Source of the DNA: a virus
Length of the DNA: 64,000 nt
Virus record (IMG/VR): IMGVR_UViG_3300028394_000072
Location: 1-64,000 of that record
Strand: one strand, 5' to 3'
The notes below the pieces were generated by a model. The model did not search any database. It worked only from the letters and a program-made list of their open reading frames with translations, and was not told where the DNA came from. This document shows positions 40,189-47,995 of this stretch, piece after piece (position 1 is the stretch's first letter; every line of letters starts with the position of its first letter). A program made the translations under genes and the position numbers.

Positions 40189-42485
40189 TTTTTTTTTAAA
40201 TCGTCTGCTTCGTCTAGGTTGTATCCAATTTCGTCATTTACTTCGAAATCGATATCACCTTCTGTTCCAGGAGCTTCAGCTAGATTCATAAATTTATCCA
40301 GAGAAGTTAAGTGTTTTTTTTCTTTCGTAGATTTTCCAGATTCGTTTACTGTTAGGTTGTAACCGTGCATATGATCTAATTTCATTCCGATCTCGTCGTC
40401 TTCGCCTTTAGGTGCTTTAGTAAATCCGTGTCCGTCTGCAAATGTTTTCAATAAAGCTTTTTGTTCTTCCTCGCTTAATGCAGATTTATTTAGATTTCTT
40501 GAAATCTCATCTGATTCTTTAACTTCACCGCCTTCTTCTTCACCTTTAGAATCGTCATTTTTTTCTGCTGCTTGACTTAAAGCCTCTTCTAAATCAGAAA
40601 TCTCGTTAACTAAAAAGTCTGAAGTTTTACCAGTATCTAAAAGAATAGTGAATCTACCCGAAGATCCATCTACGGATATGATCTTCCCCGTTTCTCCTGA
40701 TTCCTTAACCTTGATGTAATCCCCAATGTTGAATTTCTCATCTTCAGATAGGGTTTCGATCTCAGGAGTGATTTCAGCTTTATCTAATTCAATATTGATT
40801 TGATTCCATTTTTCTCTTAGTACTGAAAGTTCGCTATTAAGTAAAGAATGTGCGGTCTTCATTTCTTTTGAAGCAGCATATAATGGATTGTTTTCCATTA
40901 AGCTCTCAATTTTATTGATTTGATCTTCCACACTAGAAATATTTTCTAATACTTTAGTTCTGTCATTAATCATAATAGACTTAAGTTTTTGCTCTCCGTC
41001 TAAGAATTCTGTTAATCCTTCAGCGATATCATATCTTAAGTAATCCTTAACCATTTTAACTGCCTGAGATCCATTTACTTTGTAAATTGAATTCTCTCTC
41101 ATTCCCTCGTTAATTCTCTGAAGATAAATCTCGTTATTCCATTTAATAAGGTTGATTGCTACTCCTTCGTAAATATTGGAAGTTATATTTTTAGCAAAAT
41201 CTAATTCAACGATATTAGAGAAGTTTACATAAAGATTAAGGATATCATTAACTACCTGAGATTCATTAACAGCAAAGTGAGATGCTGATTCTAATCCTAA
41301 TACTTTACCTAATTCTCCAACGCTTCTAAAGTTTAATTTTGATTTACCTAGGTAAACAGATACACTTTCATTTTCTTCTACTAAGCTAACATATTTCTTA
41401 CCTAATTGAATTAGGATACCATTTTCGTTAATTCTAACATAAGATCTAACCGATGCGTTTACCAATCCGATATAATCAGATGGAACTGAACCAATTTCTT
41501 TTGTACTTAATTTTCTAAAAGATTCACCTTGAGCTTCAAATAAGCTGTTACCTATTGCAAAGATAGTCTTATCCCCTTCAATTAAGATCGGTGAGTAAAT
41601 TCTGCCTACTTTTGATTCACCTTGAGCATTAACAGGGATTTCTAATTTTCTAGTATCAGCTGCTTCATTAACATTTAAGTAATTGATTAAATTTCTAACA
41701 ACCGGATTGAAAGACCATTTAGTAATTTCTTTAGATAATAAACCAGAAGATTTACCTTCTGAAATTAACCAGTTGTTTAATGACTCGCTAAGCTCAGAAT
41801 AAAAGCTATTATTTCCACTTTGCTTAATAGATTCTAAAACTTTAGAAACCTCTATCTCTCTAGCGAATTTAGTAGATTTCTCTTTTAATCCCTCAATCAA
41901 AGGTAAAACTGTAACGTCCCATTTGAATGATTCTAATTCAGCAATAAAGTTATCAATTACTGCAAATTCAGGTACGTTTTTATTTACGATGATATTTGCA
42001 TATTGTTCACAAACAATTTTAACTTTAGGGTATTCGTATATAGAAAGACCTCTTAGATCGTTAATTGATTCTAAAACTCCTAGATTTTTTAATCCCTGAG
42101 CATCAACAAAAGATTTAGCGCTATCATCATTCGAAGCTAAATTATTTAAGCTTTCTAATAATGAATTGCTAGTATCCTCTTTCTTTTCGTTATCTAAATA
42201 TGAACCAGCATTATTTAAAGATGGATTAGCTTTTAGTCCTCCCCATGATTCCATTAAAGATGATGCTGCTTTTTTAGAAGCCCCCATCTGTTCGCTCTTT
42301 ATTGATTCCCAGTGATTTTTTAATTCTGGTGTTGCTTCTATATCTGAAGCTTGCTCGTTAAGAGCAGCAAGAACTTGGCTTTCGCTCATTTCAGATGATC
42401 CGTTAAGATAGCTTTCGCATATCTGTCTAACCTCTGGCGATTTTGTTAGTTCTTTTAGTTTTTTAACTTGGTTTATAAAATCCAT
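40185..42485 (-). CDS. Large head-type protein (766 aa), probable frameshift product of 818 aa
   Basis: A 766-aa, largely helical, Ser/Glu/Asn-rich protein without membrane segments. It has many short L/I-x-E motifs, with a late example, FMNLAEAPG, near residue 735. A KOW-like segment (FNIGDYIKVKESGETGKI) lies at about residues 590-607. The composition resembles internal head or core proteins, but no family is recognised. It is a one-gene late unit: GATATATA promoter at 42505-42520 and terminator at 39989-40012. The zero-frame stop follows a strong -1 slippery site, and a fused C-terminal extension is likely. Confidence 0.75.
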   Translation of the reverse strand: MDFINQVKKLKELTKSPEVRQICESYLNGSSEMSESQVLAALNEQASDIEATPELKNHWESIKSEQMGASKKAASSLMESWGGLKANPSLNNAGSYLDNEKKEDTSNSLLESLNNLASNDDSAKSFVDAQGLKNLGVLESINDLRGLSIYEYPKVKIVCEQYANIIVNKNVPEFAVIDNFIAELESFKWDVTVLPLIEGLKEKSTKFAREIEVSKVLESIKQSGNNSFYSELSESLNNWLISEGKSSGLLSKEITKWSFNPVVRNLINYLNVNEAADTRKLEIPVNAQGESKVGRIYSPILIEGDKTIFAIGNSLFEAQGESFRKLSTKEIGSVPSDYIGLVNASVRSYVRINENGILIQLGKKYVSLVEENESVSVYLGKSKLNFRSVGELGKVLGLESASHFAVNESQVVNDILNLYVNFSNIVELDFAKNITSNIYEGVAINLIKWNNEIYLQRINEGMRENSIYKVNGSQAVKMVKDYLRYDIAEGLTEFLDGEQKLKSIMINDRTKVLENISSVEDQINKIESLMENNPLYAASKEMKTAHSLLNSELSVLREKWNQINIELDKAEITPEIETLSEDEKFNIGDYIKVKESGETGKIISVDGSSGRFTILLDTGKTSDFLVNEISDLEEALSQAAEKNDDSKGEEEGGEVKESDEISRNLNKSALSEEEQKALLKTFADGHGFTKAPKGEDDEIGMKLDHMHGYNLTVNESGKSTKEKKHLTSLDKFMNLAEAPGTEGDIDFEVNDEIGYNLDEADDLKKN

Positions 42486-42504
42486 GGTCTTTTGTTTTTT
42501 TAAT

Positions 42505-42520
42505 CTTTTTATATATCCAC
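42505..42520 (-). promoter_or_regulatory. Putative late promoter (GTGGATATATAAAAAG)
   Basis: The minus-strand GTGGATATATAA motif lies about 26 bases before the ATG at 42485. It is one of the best matches to the shared late-type motif. Confidence 0.5.
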
Positions 42521-42569
42521 GTTATGGATAGAAACTTTTTACTATATATTTAAACTGTGTCGAATTTTA

Positions 42570-43055
42570 TCACTTACACACTAAGATTTCTAATTTAATA
42601 TCTATGTCAGAATGTGTATTACAGAAAACTATGCCTCCTAGGTCTGAATATACCCCAGGTTTAGATAGAAGCCATCCCTCGTAAATTGAATCAGTAGCTG
42701 ATATTCTTTTTCCCGAAAGCACCATTAATTCACCCATATAATATGTATTTCCCAGATAAGTCCATTCGAGATATTTTCTTGACTCCACTGTAGTTGACGG
42801 AAATATAGCTTTTACTCCTAAGAACGAAACATATCCAAGATCGTCTCCTATATCTGTTTGCTGAAGAAGAAAACATTTTCCTGCTTTTAATGTAACCCTA
42901 CTTTTACTAAAAGATACGGTTTCTTCTAGGAGATCCCTCATATCTAGGTAAATTGGTAGCTTCATGCTATTACCCTCATCTAATACAAGGCTGCCTCTAT
43001 AGAATCTGAATCCCGTTCCTTCGTCATATGGGCATATTATTGGTTTAGTTGCCAT
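42570..43055 (-). CDS. Virion-type protein, paralogue of the upstream 224-aa protein
   Basis: A 161-aa beta-rich protein. Its C-terminal half (KYLEWTYLGNTYYMGELMVLSG...GWLL...GGIVFCN...KLEILV) aligns with the 224-aa product of the next gene. It lacks that protein's Gly-rich N-terminal extension. The compact, strand-rich sandwich suggests a capsid decoration, head fibre or neck protein. The family is not recognised. It is 4 bases from its paralogue. Confidence 0.65.
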   Translation of the reverse strand: MATKPIICPYDEGTGFRFYRGSLVLDEGNSMKLPIYLDMRDLLEETVSFSKSRVTLKAGKCFLLQQTDIGDDLGYVSFLGVKAIFPSTTVESRKYLEWTYLGNTYYMGELMVLSGKRISATDSIYEGWLLSKPGVYSDLGGIVFCNTHSDIDIKLEILVCK

Positions 43056-43059
43056 TTTA

Positions 43060-43734
43060 TTAGTTAGCTGTTATTATAGTCAATTTAACCGTCTTTGACG
43101 TTGGGTTACTAAAGGATAGCCCACCATTTCCGATATTGGCTGGACCTGTGTGTCCGTATGTAGAGAACGGATCTAAATCCCATCCTTTCCAATGAAGATC
43201 TTTTTTTATGGCTCCGGTTAGAACCATAAATTTACCCATTATATTTCTGGAGTTTCCTTTATAGTCCCAAAATAGGATTCTCTCATCGGCTTTAGATTCT
43301 GGTAGATAATATGCTCTTGCTACTATCATTGATGCTTCTCCTAAAGTTCCTTCAAAAGAACCTGGGTCTATGTTAACAGAGTTTAAAGGTCCTATTGTAA
43401 AAGTTTGTTTCTGAAAATCTGAAAAATCTTGAAGTGGATGGAAAAAGGATGCAATGTCAAGATAATCTAAAGTATCAGCTTTTTGTGTAACCACCAATGA
43501 TTCTTTTACAAATCTAAGCTCTGGTTTTTCGTTAAATTCTCTAAATGTAGCTTCTATTCTAAGTAAAGAATCCCTATTAATCGCTAGATTAGTATAGAGA
43601 GTATCGAATCCCCCTGTTGTTCCTGACATGGGGTTCAGCGGATATCCTGCAGATCCACCTGCTATTTGATTCCCGCCGTCGCTAAAAGCAGATCCCCCGT
43701 CAAAGTTATATGATGCTATGTCTTGATCTGCCAC
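43060..43734 (-). CDS. Virion-type protein, paralogue of the downstream 161-aa protein
   Basis: A 224-aa protein. The first ~50 residues are Gly/Ser/Ala-rich, as at the base of a fibre. Residues about 110-224 are beta-rich and share with the 161-aa neighbour the order W-x-Y-x-GN...MG-x-x-MVL-x-G...GW-x-L...GG-x-x-F-x-N...KL-x-I. It is probably a surface or neck structural protein. It is preceded by the four-helix membrane protein gene (7-base gap). The function is not identified. Confidence 0.65.
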   Translation of the reverse strand: MADQDIASYNFDGGSAFSDGGNQIAGGSAGYPLNPMSGTTGGFDTLYTNLAINRDSLLRIEATFREFNEKPELRFVKESLVVTQKADTLDYLDIASFFHPLQDFSDFQKQTFTIGPLNSVNIDPGSFEGTLGEASMIVARAYYLPESKADERILFWDYKGNSRNIMGKFMVLTGAIKKDLHWKGWDLDPFSTYGHTGPANIGNGGLSFSNPTSKTVKLTIITAN

Positions 43735-43741
43735 CTTTAAA

Positions 43742-44422
43742 TTAATTTATTTTTGTCGGATCCATTTCAACCGCTGTGTTATATCTTCCTGCATTTAATG
43801 ATTCTACAATTTCGCCAACTGGTTCCTCTGACTCGTTTGAATCACCCCCATCGACAACTTCACCTATTTTTTCTTCCAGTTCCTCGATTTTTTCCTCTAG
43901 CTCTTCGACTTTATTATCTAGTGCCTCCTCTATTTTTTCTTCGAGTATAGCTTCTATTTTATCTTCAGTTTCAGACTGGACTGCTTCATCAGTGGGCTTT
44001 ATGTAATCAACCAAAGATTTAATAAACCCCAGAGCAACAATAGGTAGAATTGCTCCACTAACTATCGAGAGGACCCTTTTTTGATATATGAGATCCTCTT
44101 CAGTTAGACCAAATAATTCTATCCAACCCTGAAAATTAGCCAGGTGCGTGTATGCGTAATATGTGTTACCCATAGCTTGCATAAGGGTCAATAATATAAA
44201 AAGACCCCAAACTATACCCTTATTCATCTTTTCGAGTGTAATTATCGAAGCAAGTGAAGCTGCAGCACCAATCTCGAAAGCCACTGCTAAACTTACAGCT
44301 AACCAATCTGGATTGGATAGCTTAAAGAAGTCTATTACGTGTATTGTCGAGATTACTGAAACAAGTAAGTACAGTGTAACAAATGTACCTATTATAAAAT
44401 AGCCCGTTGTTTTCTTTCCCAT
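43742..44422 (-). CDS. Four-helix membrane protein with acidic coiled-coil tail
   Basis: A 226-aa protein with four strong transmembrane helices (about residues 7-33, 39-64, 69-92 and 114-140), followed by a very acidic Glu-rich coiled coil (about 150-190) and a polar tail. It has no signal peptide beyond the first helix. The coiled tail could oligomerise in the cytoplasm or bind a partner. Adjacent to a possible i-spanin-like protein, it may belong to a lysis or membrane-remodelling module; a holin is possible but unproven. Its start overlaps the end of the 99-aa gene by 1 base (TAATG). Confidence 0.65.
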   Translation of the reverse strand: MGKKTTGYFIIGTFVTLYLLVSVISTIHVIDFFKLSNPDWLAVSLAVAFEIGAAASLASIITLEKMNKGIVWGLFILLTLMQAMGNTYYAYTHLANFQGWIELFGLTEEDLIYQKRVLSIVSGAILPIVALGFIKSLVDYIKPTDEAVQSETEDKIEAILEEKIEEALDNKVEELEEKIEELEEKIGEVVDGGDSNESEEPVGEIVESLNAGRYNTAVEMDPTKIN

Positions 44423-44721
44423 TATTTAGAATTTTCAAGTTTTTTAATTTCAAGATCTATTTCAGATTGGCGATTAACATCCATGATTTTTCTGTCCGTA
44501 GATTGAATCATTCTTTTTTCTGCTTTTAGACCTTCGATCTCAATAATCTTATTTAGCTCGTTTTTAGTGCAAAGAGAATCCATATAAGAGCTTTGGATTT
44601 TAGAATTTTTCTCTAGTCTATCTAGGTCTCTGTTTACTCCGCATTGTCTCAATAGGATGATAAGGGTTAAAAATAGGGTGATAGCCCAAGAATAACTTTT
44701 AATTTTTTCTATCGTTTTCAT
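44422..44721 (-). CDS. Small single-pass membrane protein, i-spanin-like layout
   Basis: A 99-aa protein with one N-terminal transmembrane helix (WAITLFLTLIILL, about residues 12-24), then a cysteine-containing turn and a long charged helix with coiled-coil character. N-in membrane anchor plus periplasmic coil is the layout of inner-membrane spanins, but no outer-membrane lipoprotein partner is recognised here. It is the first gene after the promoter at 44734-44760 and is translationally coupled with the four-helix protein. Confidence 0.55.
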   Translation of the reverse strand: MKTIEKIKSYSWAITLFLTLIILLRQCGVNRDLDRLEKNSKIQSSYMDSLCTKNELNKIIEIEGLKAEKRMIQSTDRKIMDVNRQSEIDLEIKKLENSK

Positions 44722-44733
44722 ATAGCTGTTTTT

Positions 44734-44760
44734 ATTTCTTTATATATATCTATAGTAAAA
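44734..44760 (-). promoter_or_regulatory. Putative late promoter (ATAGATATATATAAAG)
   Basis: The minus-strand AGATATATATAAAG motif lies about 15-30 bases before the ATG at 44721. It is a slightly diverged copy of the late-type motif. Confidence 0.4.
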
Positions 44761-44768
44761 TGCAACAA

Positions 44769-44797
44769 AAAACCGATCCTTAAAAAGAACCGGTTTT
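44769..44797 (-). terminator. Intrinsic terminator
   Basis: AAAACCG (44769-44775) pairs with CGGTTTT (44791-44797), with weaker inner CTT/AAG pairing, followed by a T-run on leftward reading. It follows the stop codon at 44824 and precedes the next unit. Confidence 0.75.
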
Positions 44798-44823
44798 TAT
44801 ATGATTTTTTTTTGTTTATTAAA

Positions 44824-45354
44824 TTATCCTAAAGAAACCCCTTGCATAGCAGCACCTAATTGCTGTTCGAGGTCTTTAATCTCAGAAACATCTTTCTTAG
44901 CATCATTTAAAGCCTGATCGAATGGTTTATATAATTCAATAAAGGTTTCAGCGCTTTTAAGTCCTTTACCTCTACCTTTAGAGATAAAATAATGACTTGC
45001 TTCTAGGGGTAAAGCAGACATATAAATAACCTGATTCTTTACTCCCTCTTTTTTAATTTTCTGAATTTGCTTACTTACTTCTCTAACCCCTAGAGCTTCA
45101 GTAGAATTCCATTCAGCCTCATTAGTCATGTAATCCTCATATTTAGCTAAAAGCTCTTGACTAAATGTTATTGCATAAACTTTAGTTTTAATTTCTTCCT
45201 TTCTAGATTTGATTTGGGATTCTAAAGACTCAACGAGATCCTTATCGATAGAAAAACCGCTCTCTTGGTTTATAGTATCGAAGTCAATTGAAGCAGATGC
45301 TCCGGGTCCGTTTTGAAGTTCTAATGTAGTTTCTTCTAATTTTTGCTTTGCCAT
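44824..45354 (-). CDS. Hypothetical protein (176 aa)
   Basis: A 176-aa soluble protein. The N-terminus is acidic and unordered in character, and the rest is helical with alternating charge (ESLESQIKSRKEEIKTKVYA, KDLEQQLGAAMQG). A central KNQVIYMSALPLEASHYF block looks conserved. There is no known motif, signal or membrane segment. It is the last gene before the terminator at 44769-44797 and has more optimal codon use than neighbours, which may indicate high expression. Confidence 0.65.
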   Translation of the reverse strand: MAKQKLEETTLELQNGPGASASIDFDTINQESGFSIDKDLVESLESQIKSRKEEIKTKVYAITFSQELLAKYEDYMTNEAEWNSTEALGVREVSKQIQKIKKEGVKNQVIYMSALPLEASHYFISKGRGKGLKSAETFIELYKPFDQALNDAKKDVSEIKDLEQQLGAAMQGVSLG

Positions 45355-45403
45355 ATTATTTTTTTGTATTTATTTATTTTAGTTGTTTTTGTGTGATTGT
45401 TTC

Positions 45404-46213
45404 CTAATCAATAGAAAAAATATCAAAATCTACCCTATTGTCATTAAGATATGCTCTAAGAGGCTCCCTCAAATCTTTTGTCTTATATACTTTCGCAGGA
45501 CCTTCTGGCCCAATATGGCAAAGAAATCCGTCCTGGGTCTCTATATTTGCTTCCTCCTCTAATATCAATCTATATAGACTAATCTGAATGGAATATTCAT
45601 TATGATTGTTTTCATATAGATGAGAAAAAGGTCTAAGTAATTTTTTATATCTACCCTTGGGATGCTCGTCATGTTTAAAATCCCCGTTCGTTTTCCAATC
45701 TCCAATCAGTAAAAATGGCTTATCGTGTTCTTCCGACCAAAAAAGAAATGGCTGATCTATAGTTCCAGCTAATCTCCATCTTCTAGAAAATATTTTTAGC
45801 TCCGATTTAAGTGGCAATAAAACGCTTAGTCTTTTATCGTGGATCTCCATGAACTTTTCAATTCTTTCCCTTAATATCTCATCATCAGGAATAATTGGGG
45901 CTTTACCGCTCCAAAAGTCTTCTATCCATTTATGAACTCTAGTGCCCAAGCTATTAGCTACGTCCGCCTTACCCTGCCATTCATTAAGAACTACTGAAAC
46001 ATCAACACCTCTTTCGTCTGCCTTTCTTTTAGACCAATATTCCCTGTCAAAAGGAACTTTAAATGTTTTAAGAAATGTTGTTACTGAATCAAACTTTGAA
46101 GAGTTATATCTGTATACGTGTGATGGTTCATCGAAAGTAAACCCACGATCATCGAATATCTCTAGCTTTATCTCTATCTCTTTTTTAGCGCTTATTAGTC
46201 TAGAATCCATCAA
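45404..46213 (-). CDS. PD-(D/E)xK exonuclease, RecB/Cas4-like
   Basis: A 269-aa nuclease with the RecB/Cas4 order: a His94-containing helix (TRVHKWIEDFW), then AGTIDQP with Asp153, a GDWKTN strand with Asp172-x-Lys174, and the downstream YSIQISLYRLIL helix with the Q-x-x-x-Y motif. It probably degrades or processes DNA ends in replication or recombination; no cysteines for an iron-sulphur cluster are visible. It overlaps the 148-aa gene by 4 bases. It belongs to the dCMP deaminase-sigma factor unit. Confidence 0.8.
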   Translation of the reverse strand: MMDSRLISAKKEIEIKLEIFDDRGFTFDEPSHVYRYNSSKFDSVTTFLKTFKVPFDREYWSKRKADERGVDVSVVLNEWQGKADVANSLGTRVHKWIEDFWSGKAPIIPDDEILRERIEKFMEIHDKRLSVLLPLKSELKIFSRRWRLAGTIDQPFLFWSEEHDKPFLLIGDWKTNGDFKHDEHPKGRYKKLLRPFSHLYENNHNEYSIQISLYRLILEEEANIETQDGFLCHIGPEGPAKVYKTKDLREPLRAYLNDNRVDFDIFSID

Positions 46214-46656
46214 AACAAATTAATTAGGTAACTTGCATTTGCTATAGTAAATACAAGTAAGAAAATTTCTAGTATAAATCTAAATATCCATATCCAGCTC
46301 AATTCTCTAAAAACGTATTGGTAAACTACCAGGTAGGACTCCTCGTCGGTTCCTTTAATTGGTTCTATCCATAGAGTTATTAGTTCCTCTATGTTAATAG
46401 CCTTGAAGTATTGATTTATGGGCTTTATCTCGTTCATAACAAAAGAAGGTCTTGCTTCTTTTGGTAGATCTGCAGAAAATAGAACCTCTGGGGGTAGATT
46501 TACCACAGTATAGATTCGGCCAAACCAATCTATTCTCATTCCCTTCCTTGTCCAGATTGGGGACTTTCCCAACTCTTCTTTTATAATCTTAAGATAATCC
46601 CTATATAATTTGATATCTTTATAAACTTTAAAAAATTTTAATATAGCTAGCCACAT
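46210..46656 (-). CDS. Hypothetical protein with C-terminal membrane anchor
   Basis: A 148-aa protein: a soluble basic N-terminal half (residues 1 to about 110, including WTRKGMRIDWFGRIYTVVNLPP), then one strong hydrophobic helix near the C-terminus (about 125-145, FRFILEIFLLVFTIANASYL). This is the layout of a tail-anchored protein. It lies between the sigma factor and nuclease genes and overlaps the latter by 4 bases. The function is unknown. Confidence 0.6.
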   Translation of the reverse strand: MWLAILKFFKVYKDIKLYRDYLKIIKEELGKSPIWTRKGMRIDWFGRIYTVVNLPPEVLFSADLPKEARPSFVMNEIKPINQYFKAINIEELITLWIEPIKGTDEESYLVVYQYVFRELSWIWIFRFILEIFLLVFTIANASYLINLF

Positions 46657-46690
46657 ATTTTTGCTTTATGTTTTATATGAGAATTACACA

Positions 46691-47323
46691 TTAATGTTTC
46701 CCCTCCATCTTTTTTTTGATCCTACCCCTTGCTCTTCTTATTCGAGTAGCGATAGATCTTTTCTTAATGCCATACTTTTCTGCTATGTCCTTGTATTTCA
46801 TACCATTAATCTCTCTGTCAATCATAATATCTCTATAGGTATCAGGTAAAGATCTTATTTCATCTAAAACGGACTCATAAACAGAGTCAATGGTATTTTC
46901 CTCGCTAAAGAATCCATATGCTGGATCATCCTCAATAGTATAAAATCCACCTATTTCTCCTATTGTGTTTTTAGAAGAAAGGTACTCTAAATCACCATCC
47001 TCATGAGCTATTAATCTCTTTCTAGATTTCAGAAGTAATAGCGATTCATTTCTTGCTATGTTATAACACCATGTGGAAAAATTACCTCTCTCCATATCAT
47101 ATTGATCTATCTTTAGCCATATCTTGGACATGGTATTAAGAAAAGAATCCTCTGCTAATTCCATATTTTTTAGAATCAAAAAACAATGGTTGGATACACC
47201 AGGTTTAAGTCTGTTAAATAAATCACTGAATGACTTGTCTGTTTTATTTAGAATGAAATCCTCTGCTAATGTCTGAATGTTTGTCTCTTTAATCTCCTTT
47301 ACTTCTCTGTGTTCTTTTTGCAT
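46691..47323 (-). CDS. ECF-type RNA polymerase sigma factor
   Basis: A 210-aa protein with sigma region 2 (LFNRLKPGVSNHCFLILKN, AEDSFLNTMSKIWLKIDQYD, GNFSTWCYNIARNESL) and region 4 (LPDTYRDIMIDREINGMKYK then DIAEKYGIKKRSIATRIRRA, a helix-turn-helix). It resembles bacterial group 4 sigma factors more than T4 gp55. It is the second sigma-like factor in the window and probably reads a different promoter class (middle or late genes). It lies 2 bases from dCMP deaminase in an early-type unit. Confidence 0.85.
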   Translation of the reverse strand: MQKEHREVKEIKETNIQTLAEDFILNKTDKSFSDLFNRLKPGVSNHCFLILKNMELAEDSFLNTMSKIWLKIDQYDMERGNFSTWCYNIARNESLLLLKSRKRLIAHEDGDLEYLSSKNTIGEIGGFYTIEDDPAYGFFSEENTIDSVYESVLDEIRSLPDTYRDIMIDREINGMKYKDIAEKYGIKKRSIATRIRRARGRIKKKMEGKH

Positions 47324-47325
47324 AT

Positions 47326-47931
47326 TTAGATTTGGTCAAATTGGTTAATTTTATATAATTCTATTCCAGCCTCTATTAGAAATGGAAGTGAATCTGGTTT
47401 TCTATAAACTTCTGAAAAAACTACTCTTTTTATTCCCGATTGTATTATCAATTTAGAACATTCAAAGCAGGGGGAAAGAGTTACATATATTGTAGATCCA
47501 TCGGAACTTTGGGTACTCTTTGCAAGTTTTGTTATCGCGTTTGCTTCCGCATGAAGGACGTAGGGTAATGTAGCCATATTCTCATCCTCACAGATATTAG
47601 GAAATCCAGTTGGTGATCCATTATAGCCATCAGAAATTATTGATTTATCCTTTACCATTAAGCATCCCACCTGCATTCTTTTACAGTGAGAATTTTTTCC
47701 CCATGTATTAGCCATTTGTAAATAGATAAGATCGTTTTTCATTGCCTTTGAATTTTCCCCATATAATGGGCTTTTTTGAATGGCATCGGAATGATCCCAG
47801 GAAATGTCAAAAGTTTTTCCTATTTTTTTGACGCTCCAATTATTTATGCTAAGGAAATCTGGATTGGAGAAATCAAAATCTTCTGAAACTATTTCTCGTC
47901 CTGAATAATGTGATAGTATAGATAACTCCAT
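47326..47931 (-). CDS. dCMP deaminase
   Basis: A 201-aa zinc deaminase. HAEANAI (His127, Glu129) and PCFEC (Cys155, Cys158) form the zinc and catalytic site; KRMQVGCLMV, DGYNGSP and CEDEN (the allosteric/zinc region of phage dCMP deaminases) agree with the T4 Cd type. About 60 extra residues precede the domain. It converts dCMP to dUMP for dTTP synthesis. It is the first gene after the TATGTTTG box at 47948-47955. Confidence 0.92.
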   Translation of the reverse strand: MELSILSHYSGREIVSEDFDFSNPDFLSINNWSVKKIGKTFDISWDHSDAIQKSPLYGENSKAMKNDLIYLQMANTWGKNSHCKRMQVGCLMVKDKSIISDGYNGSPTGFPNICEDENMATLPYVLHAEANAITKLAKSTQSSDGSTIYVTLSPCFECSKLIIQSGIKRVVFSEVYRKPDSLPFLIEAGIELYKINQFDQI

Positions 47932-47947
47932 TAGTTTATAATTTCTG

Positions 47948-47955
47948 CAAACATA
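47948..47955 (-). promoter_or_regulatory. Host-like promoter -7 box TATGTTTG
   Basis: TATGTTTG on the minus strand lies 16 bases before the dCMP deaminase ATG at 47931 and matches TANNTTTG, the Bacteroidota -7 element. A T-rich stretch sits about 20 bases further upstream. Confidence 0.45.
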
Positions 47956-47995
47956 ATAAAATTGTACGAGGAAAAAAAATATTTTACGATATTTT

